The notes under the pieces were generated by a model. The model did no database searches, was not told where the DNA came from, and worked only from the letters and a program-made list of their open reading frames with translations. A stretch of DNA of 64,000 nucleotides from Datisca glomerata (Eukaryota; Streptophyta; Magnoliopsida; Cucurbitales; Datiscaceae), in contig QANY01013280.1 of assembly GCA_003255025.1 (NCBI GenBank), positions 310,001 to 374,000 on the forward strand. The letters run 5' to 3'. This document shows positions 10,801 through 23,177 of this stretch, one piece after another. A program made the position numbers and the translations under genes. The first letter of the stretch is position 1. Each line of letters begins with the position of its first letter.

Positions 10801-13800
10801 ATGAATCTTCAACAAGAAGGTCTCGTACTTGTTCGTTATAAATTTCAACCATTTGAACACGGATTTCATAATTCATTATGTCCTTTCTTTTGTTGGAAAT
10901 CTTGAATAGATCGTTGAGAGCTAAGTAATTAATCCCGTAACCTTTGGTTGCTCCATCTGATGGACCACTCTGTCACCATAAAGATAAATTGTGTGGTTAC
11001 GAAGCTTTGCAACTTTCATAAAAGAAGAAAGGATTCAAGCCAATAACAAATCTTTAATGAATTGTCCCACATTAAAATTGATCCAGTAAGTCAATTTTAA
11101 TCAGATATATATCTTACCATAGTGTGCGTCTTTCCGGAACCAGTTTGACCATAAGCAAATATGCAAACATTGTAACCATCCATAACAGACCTTATTAATG
11201 GCCGAGTGTCCTCAAAAACCTCATCTGGAATGAATGTATTATAACGCAGTCAGGTTGATGCAAGGAATGCCATAAGATATTTGATTTGTAAAAGCATATT
11301 TACCTTGTGTAGAGGTTGGACCAAACACCCGGTTGAACTCAAAAACCTTTTTTCCATCTCTTTTGGGGTTTGATGGGTCTGAGATCACTAGAGAACCATC
11401 TTCTCCAATGAAATCTATCACGTTTTTGGCTTCAGCACTTAAGGAGGGCCTAATTCTGCAGTAAACTCGGATATTACCTGTATATTTGTTAATCAAGGAA
11501 CTGCCATTAAATCCTAAAACAATTTAGAATTAAACCAACTCTCTCAGCATTATACGACTACGGGTACGATAAATACAGTTTTCTGTTTCAATACATACCT
11601 TTCAAATCCTGAACCATGTTGTATAGAGTGCGGTTCTCCCGGACCACCCTGTGATAGCCTAGAGCAGCAGTAGATAAGTCCTGCACCTGACACGCTGAAA
11701 CCAAGAAAATGACACATACAGTAAGAAATTTTTGGTTATTTGTTTGAGACGTGAGACGGTATTGATGTGCCCTTGAACATACCCATGTAATGCAAATCTT
11801 TCTGCAACTGAGACTGCAAGTCTTCAAACTGTATCTTTGTTCCTATCAATAAGGACTTGAGATCCTGCAAAATAAACAAAACATTCCAATTCCCACATGA
11901 TTCTGAAACTCTCCCTGCTAGCAAGCATTTTTAAAAGTTTCATAGAAGCATTTTATAAATATTTTGCTTTAATGTGAAGCTTCATTTGGCCAACCAGGAG
12001 ATTATCCTCGTATCATATAAAATTTTACCGTATAAGATCTTGATTAAGGAGAACAAGGATATACACATTTATACAACTTTTTATGAAATACCCACAGGAA
12101 AGAATCATAATCAACCACTTTCATGGTCAAGCCAGGTCTCATGTTCAAAACAAATTCACTATCTTTTTCCTTTGGGTAGCAAACTTGATCTTCATTATAA
12201 ACTTCTACACTCACAATCACTAATCAAAATCCAATCACACAAACAAAATAACCTTCAGTGGTTTAGATCTCCTGACATGGATTAGAGCAACACACTAACT
12301 GTAATCCTCTTCAGTATGGGCAAAATGCTTTCCATAAGTCTCCCAATACATGAGACCCCTCTTCCTCAGGATACCCTCTCTCTCTTACGCTAGAGGCATC
12401 AAACCCTACAAATTTGTTTTTGTGGTTTTCCAAACCCAATTACTTGACCTAATAGAAATTTAACTGACCACTTTTCCAAAATAAGCTCTTCTCCAACTAA
12501 GAAACCAAAACCAACAAAAACAACTTGATCAGGAATTCTTAATCTCTACTTGAAACACTTTGCCCAACATATGTATCGCAGATTTTTGTGCATTTGGTTA
12601 TGTAATAGATCCAAACTATCCGGTCTTAAAAGTTCATTTTGACTATACAACATTTAGACTTGCAATATATTCGGTATTTCGCAAGCATTCTTAGAAGTGG
12701 TACTAACCAAATATTTCAAACACGGGGATGCATATGACAAAAGAAGATATGAATAAATAGGATGGGATAATACAAGAAATGAAATCACTTATTACCAAAA
12801 GTTCCTTCTCTTGCATTTTGAATATACGGCGGTGGCTACAGTTATCCTTTCTCAGGCAAGCTCTGCAACGCTATTAATAAATGAACTTAACTTATCAGTA
12901 GTCACATTCAACAATTTCTTTCTTTCTTTGAGATCTGTAACTTTGTAGTATGTTAAGCAATGAAGAAGGAATTAGTCATATGCTGCCAGCTCAATCCACT
13001 GATAAATTTCAATCTTTCCTTTCCGAATTAGCTGACTTCTTTCTCGATATTAGTAGAGCATGAAACAAGATGAGACAAAAGAATGAGATATTAAAACCTC
13101 AAAGTGCGAAAGCGGACAAGGAATGATTGCACGTGAACGTTAGCCTTAAGGACTTGTGTGTCTCTTGTCTCGATGAAGTAAAAAACAAAGTAGCAATTAC
13201 ACGCTAACTATCATTAGCGAGTAGGTTATAAATGGAAATAATGAAGCAATTAAATCTGTTATCAACTACAGATTCCAAATAAATTTTATGAGTCATAATC
13301 TCAACAAATTATCACACAGATAAATGTAATAGTAACAAACAACCAAAACAAGCATGAAATTTAACAGATCAACATAAAAGAATGAGATTATAAAGCATAC
13401 GTCCTTCCATTTATCAATCTAATGATACACATGTCCTGCCAAATGGTTTACAACGTTTAATAGAGTTATAAGGATAATGTCAGAGTACAATTAAATGGTG
13501 TAAAATCAATGCATTGTCCTCAAATTGCAGTAGACAATGGAAGCTTTATAGTGTTTCAGTAGCAGTTCATGGACAACACACCTTGGAATCATCAAGACTT
13601 GGTGAATCCCCTATCATGGATGATGGAGAACCGGGTAATCTACTTCTTTCTTTCCGTGAAGATTGTAAGACTGATTGCAACTGTTTATTGGACAACATCA
13701 AGTCAAAAACTTATATAACAGCTCGCTAAAAAGAATGAAATAGCAAAGAAGAAAAGATGAATGACGCTCGTATATGATGCATAAACCTGGCCATCCCAAT

Positions 13801-15930
13801 TCTAAGGTAGGAAGACCAGAAATTGATGTGGTATGAAATAATTTAAAAAAATAAAAGAATCCTATTCCTTGATTACTAAGAAAATGAAAACAAAGCAAAT
13901 TGACTCTTCAGCTAAGCTCATTCCATCTAACGATGCATCATGCAATGGAAAAGCTCTCATGCTCGATGAACATCAGAGCAACGTGAACAACATAAAATAC
14001 AAACTTGAAAAGTTTGATCTTCTCATTGTTCAAATCACAAACCTCAGGAATTTTTTCTTGAAGCTGTTCTTCCAACAAATTTGACATGATCCTTCTCAAT
14101 AATATCACATGATCCTGTATCACAAGTTAGGGATTATAGAATTAGAAAGTTCAAACATCAAAACCATTAGATTTCAATCTGTAGAATCAAATAATTTTCT
14201 ATACAACTTATAATCACCATATCTCCACGACGTAAGGAAGCAAGAAGGTTGCCATCAATGTTTTCCTTTTTCTCGATCAAAGAATCCACAAGTGAATTGA
14301 CAAATAGTTCTACATAAGCAATGGAAAGCACAAAGTGTCAGGGTACAGTACACAATACTTGAAATAGCTCCACAGTCAAATGATGCTCAATATATGACAC
14401 AAATAGATGATTCGGCTAGCTCGTAAAGGCAATAAATTATTATGGAATCGATTGAAAGTATGACCCCAGCATAAATGCCAATTCTCCCACTATGTGATAT
14501 TGGCTTCCATTAGGAGCACTATACGATTCCAGTTAAGTACATAAGTCTGAAGTAAAATTCCTATTCGAAGTGCCTAGAGTAACAAATTAAATTTTGAACC
14601 TTTGGCCAGAGCTATCAACTCTATTGATCCAGTGTGCCTTTGGAGCTTTAACTCGAAGTGCCTCTTGGACCATCAATAACTTTAACCTAATAGTTAGTAT
14701 GAAATGCTAATTCATGCAAAGAAGGAAGTTGTACACATATTTCACCCGACCATATTATACTAGATCTTACAGCTCAGATAAACAATATAAATTTGACAAA
14801 TTTCTACTTCATATAACAATAATATACAAATAAAAGAGCAAGAATGAAAATCACACCTTCAACTTTCCCATTCTCACCCTCAAAAGCCTTCTGTTTCTCA
14901 TTTGCAGCGGACATATCTAGGCGCCTATAAGAGTCTAATGAGTTTGTAGAAGATGGTCTTGAACACATCTTGCTCGTAGAATGTACAGCCATAGGAGATT
15001 TCACATGTTTGTAAAATCCATTTCCACTGCTCATCTGCTTTGACTCATGATAGGATTTAAGATCTAAAACGCAATCAACAACCTTGGCCGCTGACCCTGC
15101 GTCTAATGTATCCTGAGAGGAACTCCAAAAACTTAACCCTTAGTCACTGTTTCAAAAAAGAAAAAACATGGATACACGAGTCGGAATGCACGCACTGTAG
15201 ATCCAAAAGATCAAATGACATATATAATTTACCCTTTCAAGATCAGAAGCTTGAAATGCAGGCAGCTTCAACTCTTCAACTGCAACTAAAAAGTTCCGTA
15301 CATTCTCAAAGTACTGATAAGCTGGCAATGGCTGAGATTCCCGGGTAAGTGATTGTAAAGGTGATGGATTATCCACAACCTTGAGTATTTTCAATAGCAA
15401 AGTGATAATTGAGTAAGTATCTGCTTCTCAGAAACCAAGTAGACACTAAAATAAAGATTATCTCAACCAAATATTATACCTTAGGCACTGCTCCTGGGTA
15501 AATCTTGTTGATTGCATTGCAAAGGACCAGACCATTTCTCAAGCAAGAAATGAATTCTCTCTCCGATGGTTGATTGGATATGCCAAGAGGACCCACTAAG
15601 CCTTCCAGCCATCTGGTAGCTTCATATCGCCTCCAGGCTGCAAATTTAGAACACGAATCAGATTTATATTGTAACCTTACGAATTTATAATACCCTGTTT
15701 GGAGTATGACACCGCAATTAGACTCAGCTGTATTATGTTGTACGGAAACCAATAAACATAAACAAGATTTCCAACATTCCTTTCCTTACCATTTCCTTCG
15801 CTTTCTCAGCACCCAAACAAAAAAGTACAAGAAATAAAAAGAGGATGAGAAACCAACCTGCTTCTTCAGCCTTTCTTGACGCCAGAGTCAAATTAAAATC
15901 ATACTGTCCATATCTTGCGGAATCCTCCAT
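7861..15930 (-). CDS. Kinesin-14 with N-terminal calponin-homology domain
   Basis: This encodes a minus-end-directed microtubule motor of the plant KIN-14 class, with a CH domain that may also contact actin. Exons in transcript order: 15930-15858, 15637-15480, 15379-15233, 15112-14857, 14309-14218, 14114-14043, 13680-13582, about 13168-13098 (least certain), 12862-12796, 11864-11783, 11694-11599, 11477-11304, 11224-11118, 10969-10791, 10647-10480, 10344-10094, 9844-9681, 8861-8287 and 8044-7861. All phases match, giving about 1,004 residues, usual for the family. The CH domain spans about 25-150 ([16 protein letters not shown] to [13 protein letters not shown]). A coiled-coil stalk runs from about 210 to 400. 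The kinesin-14 neck [11 protein letters not shown] starts near 405, P-loop GQTGSGKT is near 488, switch I SSRSHS near 609 and switch II DLAGSE near 638, all intact. The tail after about 750 is basic and Ser-rich, with RRLSIE, RRLSLE, RRQSLTG and RRTSLGG. The start ATG at 15930 follows a probable acceptor at 15935, so an upstream leader exon is likely. The exact KIN-14 paralogue cannot be assigned. Confidence 0.93.
10345..10479 (-). other. Kinesin intron with GC-AG ends
   Basis: On the minus strand the exon ends CACAG and the intron begins GCAAGT. It ends GCGTAG before TGTTTTG. Joining them gives CAC AGT GTT TTG, which restores the switch I residues SSRSHS followed by VLTVHV. No nearby GT gives this frame. 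AG/GCAAGT is the usual consensus of functional GC donors. Confidence 0.85.
10648..10790 (-). other. Candidate U12-type (minor spliceosome) kinesin intron
   Basis: The exon ends ...ACT ACT AA and is followed by ATATCCTTTT, which matches the U12 AT-type donor consensus exactly. Upstream of the next exon lies TCCTTAAC (10664-10657), which matches the U12 branch-site consensus. The frame that restores the conserved LEIR segment after EDSSTTK requires the intron to end in AA at 10648, about 10 nt past the branch A. The AC at 10652-10651 and two nearby AG sites all give early stops. An AG at 10637-10636 is also in frame but would remove LEIR. The donor and branch site are clear; the exact 3' end is inferred. 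Confidence 0.7.
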
Positions 15931-15944
15931 CAAGTCTGAAATTT

Positions 15945-17700
15945 CTTGCTTCTACCACATATTGAAAAGAATGTCAGGAAACCAACGAAACCACTTTTAC
16001 TTTCTTCTAATCTTCTTCTTCGTTTGTTTAAAACTAAGTTTTAGACCAAAAAGCTCTATAATTTTCGATCTTGAAAAACCATAATAGAAAGAAAGAAAGG
16101 ATTGAATGACATACTGGTTCTGTTTCTGGATAGTACTCTGCGCCTCTTTGATTAAAGGGAAAAACAATTAAACCCAGAACACCGAACAAGAAAATTGAGA
16201 GAGAGAATCTGAAATGAGAAGGGGAGAGATTTTTATGGCAAGGCAGTCTCTCTTTGAAGTGAGAAGTATATTTTTATTCTCTTCCCTTTTCGTTATGGTT
16301 ATAGGATCGAGTCGGAAGCCAAGTATGCGGAATCGTAACGTTACTCAGCTCTCTATTTGAATTCAAAATCCGTTATACCGCACGGGGGGCGCACGTGGTT
16401 GGAGTTGTAAGAAAAAACTACCGAACTCTTATCAGTACTGAAAACATAATATTTTTTTCATGTAATCTTATGGCACCGGTTATATATACTTTATTCATAT
16501 TTTGAGATATCTAATAAATGAGCTCTTAAAATATAAAAAAGATACACATGTGACGTTAAACGAACGATAAATGAAGATTATAGTCATCCACATTATCACA
16601 CTGTTGAGGTTTATCACATACATTCTCTCTGTGAGTAATATATATATATATATAATTTAGTAACATTATATATAACACTATAATGTCCAACACTATTTTA
16701 ATTTAATAACGTACATAACATGAATAATGTTACATAATATCATCCGTTTAATATATATATATTTGTACAAAATTATGTGAGGAATGGTCAAATACAATAA
16801 ATATATTGCATTATTATCATATTACAAAATCACTACTAGAGAACTAAGAATCTTTTGTTAAAAAAAGGTGAAGAAATTTTTTCATTTGTATCTTTTTATT
16901 TTATATTAACTGGTTTTTCCTCATAATCTTTCAACTTTTCTTTTTGTGTTTTTTCGAAAGGTTTATTGAATGGACCAAAATCCTGTCAATAAATAATAAA
17001 GAAAGCAAGAAAAAACATGAAACACACTCAAAAGTTGATGATTCCATTTTTGTTTTTTCATGTAAGTTAGGCCTTAAAAAACTCTTGTGATTCTTTCATT
17101 CTTGTTTTGAGTTAAGGTGTAGGGCTCTAGGTTTTGGCATTTGCATGCATGAATGTTATGCACATTTTTGGAGGGAATCCATTTTGTCTTTAATGTGATA
17201 TCCTTCCAACTATGTACTTTTTCCCTTCTATGACCCTTAATAATCCAATTTGATATTCTTTCAATAAATTTCTATGGTCAAAGTCTAATAAAATCACATT
17301 GTGATAGAATTTTATTTATAACTTTTAGAAAAAAATCTCCTTTGTACTTCTACTTTTTAGCAAAGACACTCTTAAGCTTTAAACATATAATTACACGCCC
17401 CTAAACTCTTACAAATTAGAAAATTACCTCAAACCGTATATTGATGACAAAATTTCATTTTTATATTTTACTTTTTCACCCACATTTGACTTCTTCTTCT
17501 CTTCTAGTGAGTTTAAGGTTTCTAGATTCACAAAACTCTCCTCAATTGCACTATCTCAATACATAACTCATGTGAGTTTTATCTTTATGCATAATTTTGA
17601 TTCAAGATTATCTTCAAAATGGCATAGTCCTTTTCCTTTATTTTTAAAATTTTCAGGTTTAAAGTTCTGTCCGTTTGTGGTCTTGCAAAGGGGGCTTCTT
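15945..17700. other. Kinesin upstream region and spacer
   Basis: The first few hundred bases upstream of the kinesin start (to about 16.3 kb) should hold its 5' UTR and promoter on the minus strand. I could not fix a TATA box or leader exon with confidence. Beyond that the DNA is AT-rich without gene-like frames. A (TA)n tract lies at about 16638-16654. Confidence 0.5.
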
Positions 17701-17714
17701 GATTTTTAACTAAT

Positions 17715-18380
17715 CCTACCTTCATTAATGCTATATTCAGTAATAGCATCAGCGGTAGAATTACAATTTCTACTTATCCAACTAAGATGAATACCATTAG
17801 AATTTCTAAGTTTCAAATGGATTTGGCTAATCACCCCCGAGCAAACCTTAGTACACCAACCCACAGCACACTTCCTTGAAGCTTAGTCAAATGCTTCTCG
17901 CTACTAAAAACGACTCTGAGCCTCTGCAATATTGAAAATTTTCACAATATGGAGATGAAATACGAAGATCCTTTCCCGAATCAGATCATTGCCTACCTTC
18001 CTTCAAAAGCCTTGGTGAAACAACCTCTATCTCCTTTCTTCTCGATGTTGTCAGCGGAGCTTCATCTCTGCAAGACTGGATAGATTCACGATCCTAAGGC
18101 AAAGCTTGGAGATCCTTTCCTGCATCACAGACAAAATGAAACACAAATAAGTTACTTTGATTTTCTGAAAAAAGTTGTCTGCTTGCCTTGAAAGATCTGA
18201 GCCTAGTATCGATAGTGTTATAAATTTTTTCACCAAAAACATAATTATTTCTCCCTTTCCAGATCTCCCAACACATGTATAGAAATAGAGAAATATCAAA
18301 AGTTTTATTTCTGGAAAATTTATTAATAACCTCTTATGTATGTTGAATCCAGGAACCAAAGTAACCAGGGGTTGAATCAC
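17715..18380 (-). pseudogene. LINE (non-LTR retrotransposon) remnant, RNase H/zf-RVT region
   Basis: Minus-strand translations contain CWEIWKGRNNYVF near 18276-18230, the tryptophan-rich segment typical of plant LINE C-terminal regions. Further downstream is SWISRNCNSTADAI (near 17790-17745), typical of the LINE RNase H C-terminus. The pieces are in different frames with stops between them. No poly(A) tail or target duplication is evident, so this is an old truncated copy. Confidence 0.65.
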
Positions 18381-18429
18381 CGAGGTTTAATTGTGAGCAA
18401 AACCCGCACAATTTGCTCTATTCATAGTC

Positions 18430-19611
18430 AAGGAGTTTGTTTCCGACTTTCCGTGTGATACAGTTCGTGATAAATTTATATTCCAACATTTTTTCATATT
18501 TGTTACAAGTATTTTTATTTGTCATGATAAAATTATTTAGTTTGGTAAAACAACAATCTCACATTAATTTTTCTACCAATTTTCCAATAAAATTCACTTT
18601 ACCGAATAACTTTTTCATCTTACAATATATCTACATATTTTCTAAAATAACTTTTACTTTCTCAAATTCCCATAAAATATTATTATTTGTTTCAATTATT
18701 CCTACTTGATTCTGATATTTTATTTTCTTCAAGACCAAAGCCTCACAAAATCCTAGTGGAACCGAAATGGTCCTAATTGGAATGAATAAAATAAAATAGA
18801 TTTGCACGTTAATTGGAATGAATAAAATAAAATATTAAGTTTGAATTAAAGATAGATAAACTCTTCATATATACAAAATATAAAATCTAAATTATTAGAA
18901 TACATGTTACTAATATCAAATATTTTTTTAAAATTAAAATTAGTTTTTCCCTAAAATAAATATTATTCACAAACTATCAATATTTAAGAAATACTAAATT
19001 TATAAAGGAGAATATAACTGGATTGTTTATCAAGCCTCATTTTTTGTGTGGAGGACCGGACCTGTGGGACAAAACCACTAATGAGGGTGTCCCTCAATCA
19101 TTTATATTCAATTTTAGATTTTATTTAACCAAAATATAAAAAAATACACCATTGTTTTGTTTTGTTCATGTGGTAGAACTAAAATATTTTGTCCGTTCTT
19201 GCCGGAGCTAGGGGATATCTACTGAGAAAATACATTAAACATTTTATTGTGTTAATATAAATTACGGTTATTTATATCAGATTTATTTTTATATATAAAA
19301 GAGGAAAATTGTATGATAATTAATTTGCGATATCAGAAAAAATTTAATCAAACACGACATGAATTATGATTTTTAGTAGTTGTTAATAGAGAATCTGTAT
19401 ACAATTTTGCTATGTAATTTTGAACAATTTGTCATTGAATTTATTTGTTCGATGTAAGTAAAAAAAGATTTTAGTTTTTGACGTAGTAAGAGAAAAATAG
19501 TTGATTTAATTTTATTGATGGGTTAATAAAATAATTAATTAATTAGTGCATAAAATAATGTGTATATATATATATATATAAGTATGAAATATACCCAGAA
19601 TCCCTAATAAA
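18430..19611. other. AT-rich spacer
   Basis: No gene is seen. A 22-bp unit (TTGGAATGAATAAAATAAAA and two more bases) occurs twice at about 18776 and 18811. A (TA)n microsatellite lies at about 19563-19581, immediately before the left direct repeat of the endogenous virus. The plus-strand frame at 18437-18709 is Phe/Ile-rich and typical of translated AT-rich DNA. Confidence 0.5.
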
Positions 19612-19795
19612 AATTATTCAAGTACGCAATTGATAAACAATAATAACAAAAATCAGCCATAACAAGCGGTGAACAGATTAATTATGCAGATAACTGTAGA
19701 AAACAGTAAACATCCCCACCAGTTTTGGCTCTGATACTAAAATGTATAGAATTAAGTATAATTTAAAGCAATTAGAGAGAGGGTATTAAGATATA
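19612..19795 (-). repeat. Left direct repeat of the endogenous pararetrovirus
   Basis: This 184-bp segment is clearly homologous to 25757-25938, sharing for example AATTATGCAGATAACTGTAG and GAATTAAGTATAATTTAAAG, with scattered differences. It lies at the 3' end of the viral sense strand. It contains a primer-site match at 19728-19739. The copies may be terminal redundancy from a more-than-genome-length integrant rather than true LTRs. Confidence 0.85.
19728..19739 (-). promoter_or_regulatory. tRNA-Met primer-binding site (left copy)
   Basis: The minus strand reads TAGTATCAGAGC, one mismatch from TGGTATCAGAGC, the complement of the initiator tRNA-Met 3' end used by pararetroviruses and many LTR elements. 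Confidence 0.75.
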
Positions 19796-20637
19796 AGATT
19801 AATTGAATAAAAATAGTAAAAGTTGTATTAAGGTGTAAGATTAAAAACTTACACAAACAGTGAAATTATTGGCACGATTAAATAGTACTCCCGCTCACTA
19901 TTTAACGTTGAAGAAAAAAAGAAGAAAGATTTACAGAAGAGGGAGGAAGAAAGCTTTGTTCTCAAAAATCAATTTTGCTCTCAAATAGTTAAGAGTTGAA
20001 AACGAGTTCTGATGAACAAATGGGAGAGTGCTATCTATATAGCCAAGAAAAATGGAGTTCACCGGGAACCCATCACTTACCTGAACTATTCTATTCTACA
20101 AAACTAAAAATATTTCACATTTATACTTTTGTCTACTTTGGACTAGTAATAGTCGTTGCCTAATTATTGATAAATAGTATAATTATTATAAAAAATGACA
20201 AATTACAAAGATTTCGTCGATAATTATTATCTCAGTTTTCGTGTCTTCCTAATTTGTCATGATTGACGTTGTTGAAATGTCATTGCTGTGCATTGGATTC
20301 ATTGATAATTTATATCTTAGATTCTTGTGCGTGAGTGTTGCTTTACTTTGGTGGAGGCATTGCCGTTGATCCTCGATAATTGTCTGGAAAAGTCATTGTG
20401 ACTAATGCTATTGATAATTGCTTGTCTTGAAGATCATCATGACTGTTGTATTGTACTGATGTGTCATTGTAATTCATCAATTAATTCTTGGTTCTTTGAC
20501 ACTTTTCCAAGGACAAGTTCTTTTGTTCATTCAGTAATTGATCCGAATTTGTTCATTATCACTGAGATCAATATTATTGAGTGGATTCTTCAATTGATCT
20601 TTTTGGATGATTGATCTTTTTGAATTTTTGGTTTAAT

Positions 20638-20943
20638 TTAGCGTCTTAACTCTACAGATGATCCAGAGCCTGATTCATTATTGTCTTTTAAAAGGAGAAG
20701 CATTTTTTGGATGAATTCTTTCTCCAATTCAGATTTAGGCTTGATGACTTTTGATTTACCTTTTGAAAATGGTTTGTTCTTGGGTTTGGATAAACTTGGA
20801 CTGAATGGTTTGATGTGTGAAGCTAAGTAAATGGGCTCATTGATCTTTAATGAAGATTGGATAAAAGTATTTGGTAGTCTTATATCGGGATAGACACTCA
20901 CAAATTCATAATTGATGGATGCAATAATTTTTTGGGTATTCAA
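20638..20943 (-). pseudogene. 3' ORF fragment of the endogenous pararetrovirus, unknown function
   Basis: This is a 101-residue open frame rich in lysine and proline (FSKGKSKVIKPKSELEKEF) that ends with a Ser/Gly cluster. The sequence just 5' of it encodes a similar conserved-looking stretch, YTVENEILTRKYYVKW, interrupted by a stop. It is the last frame before the intergenic region and left repeat. I do not recognise a catalytic domain. It may belong to the separate ORF seen in some Caulimoviridae. Confidence 0.45.
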
Positions 20944-21848
20944 TTTATCCTACCATTTAACATAATATTTTCTAGTGAGGATTTCGTTTTCAACCGTATA
21001 TTGCCATTTCAAAATCCAAGGTATTTTGTATTTATTTAAAAAATAAAGATTTGGAGAAAATGAATTTCAATTGGTGAATGTTCGTGTATTTTCAGAAATA
21101 AATTAAAAGCTTGTTGAAAATCGATTGAAAAAGATTCTAAGGTAATATCATGAATGGACCACCATTTTAAGAACCAATTTGAAAAATTAATTCTGAAATT
21201 GTTATCAAAATTAAAAACCAAAAGTGAGAAAAGTCACTGTCTTGATGCAAGAAAACTTTATGCCATGCAACAATATTGTCAAAATAATTATATTATTTTT
21301 TATTTAAAAGTATTTTGAAACTTGAAGGATAAACTTTTCGATCCATAGTTATGATTCTAAGGATAAAGAAAGAATTGTAAATGATTCTTTTCTCAGAATT
21401 TTGGATTGAGCTAATTTTTACGGATTATGTTTCTAAGAGAATGTCCCTATAGAAACTAAGATTTTTGTTATTGTGTCTAGGGACATAATTGAATTTAGGA
21501 ATGGAATGAGTTTTGACTATTTGTGTTGGATCTTTCAGATGAGCAAATTGATGCTCAATATGAAAGAAATTTTTGTTGTGTATTATCTGAAAATATGAGA
21601 TTAAATGGTCAAGTGATTGAGTATTTGAGAAATTGTCAAATTGTTTGACCAGAGTTGGTTGGTAATCGGGTTTAATGGACCTAAGTATTGTTGATTGAGC
21701 TTGGTTAAGAGTAGAAAAATCTTATTTGATTTGAGCCTTAGGGGCCAATTATTGAGTCGAAGACTATTGTATTATTGAACCATTCATCATTTTCATATGT
21801 TTTGTGATAGTGATGCTGATTTGTTTAGTTAAAGACTCCACTGCATGC

Positions 21849-22334
21849 CTATGACTTTTTTGAAATCCGCCAGGCATGACGAAGAAAGTTTTTTCCAATA
21901 TAAATTTTTTTTATTGTTTTATTTGAAAATTCAATTTTAATTACTGCTTGTCCTAAAAGGTTCACAGCTAAAACTTCTCCATTATTGTAACATATTTCAT
22001 TATGGCTGCGAAAACCTATTTTTTCACATTTTTCATACCATTGAATTAATGTCACATTGAAGTCATGTTTCAGCTCAATATCTTCTAAAATTTTATCCAA
22101 TTCATTAATCCAGACATTTCTTGGATATTCAAATTCGTTATGACCATAATTAATGAATGAAAATTTTAAACAAAAAGCAGTTGTCCTGCTATTAAGCTTT
22201 TTTATTTTAAAAGAGTTTTGATTGAGTATTCTAGGTTTTACCTTTCCGTATTCTATGAGGCCAGAACCCTCAACTTCTTCCATTGCAGAATTTTGGAATG
22301 ATTTCCTGTAAAAAATTATAAGTAAGAAAGTCAT
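21849..22334 (-). pseudogene. Second 3' ORF fragment of the endogenous pararetrovirus
   Basis: This 161-residue frame is one of the longest still open in the viral block. A plausible start is the methionine of MEEVEGSGLIEYGK, preceded in the same frame by 17 hydrophobic residues. It contains WINELDKILEDIELKHDF and NGEVLAVNLLGQAVIKIEF. I know no domain for it. It lies directly after the RT remnant, where RNase H would be expected, so RNase H has either been deleted or is unrecognisable. Confidence 0.45.
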
Positions 22335-22599
22335 GAATTTAATTATTAATATATTGGATAAATCAAATATTAAAATAGCTAAAAATAATTGTTACATAGT
22401 AAAACTCTGTTTGGAAGTAATATCAAAACATGTTTTGCAGATTTGTAATTAATCAAAAAAAAATTTTGATTTAAAAAAATAATTTGATCAATGGAATAAT
22501 AAAATTCAAATCCTGGAAATCTAATTAATTGAAACAATTTGATTCGTTTTGCAGAGATAATTAAACTATTTTGTTTTATTATATTGGCAAATAATTTAA

Positions 22600-23177
22600 A
22601 GTATTTTTAGTATTGTTTAACATATTCATTAATGTAAACGATCAAGAAGTTCAACCAGTATTGTCTAATAAGAATATTATTAATGTAGAGAATAAAAAAT
22701 CCAGTGAATTAGTTGAAAGTTTCATTTATCGTACTTTGAGCATTTCTAGGATTAAATGGAATTATTTTATAACTACCAAATGCAATTTTGTATTTAATAA
22801 TATTATTGATATGGTTTTGCCAAAATCCAGACTTTAGGTCAATCTTAGAGAATACATCAGTATTTCTAAGTCTTTCAATTAAGTCTCTTTTGTTTGGTAT
22901 TGGATATTTTATCCACCCCAAAATATTTGTCAAGATGCTTCTAATTAATCACTAGACGATAAACTCCCCGTTTAATGATTTTAATTTGATCTTGAAGAGC
23001 AGGAATTTGAAACTGTTCTTCAATACTTTTGAATTTCCTTTCTCCTTGTAGAAAACACAAATGTTTTTCTTTACAAGAAATTAAATTTATGGATTTGAAA
23101 ACAAAATTTTGTTTTAGAGTTTTCAAATTCTCATTGTGAGAAAAAGAAAAAAATTTAAATTTTACAGGTTCATCCAA
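22600..23177 (-). pseudogene. Pararetroviral reverse transcriptase remnant
   Basis: Frames at 23177-22941 and 22933-22709 carry RT fingers and palm sequence (KYPIPNKRDLIERL, then FSKIDLKSGFWQ, motif A). The motif B region is altered to FNPRNAQS. Where the catalytic YIDD of motif C should be (near 22650-22625), the frame reads YINE, so both aspartates are lost. A stop and frame breaks separate the pieces. The enzyme cannot be functional as it stands. Confidence 0.8.

Noticed and set aside
11974..12285. Plus-strand 103-codon frame within the kinesin gene
   Set aside because: It lies inside a kinesin intron and shows no recognisable feature.
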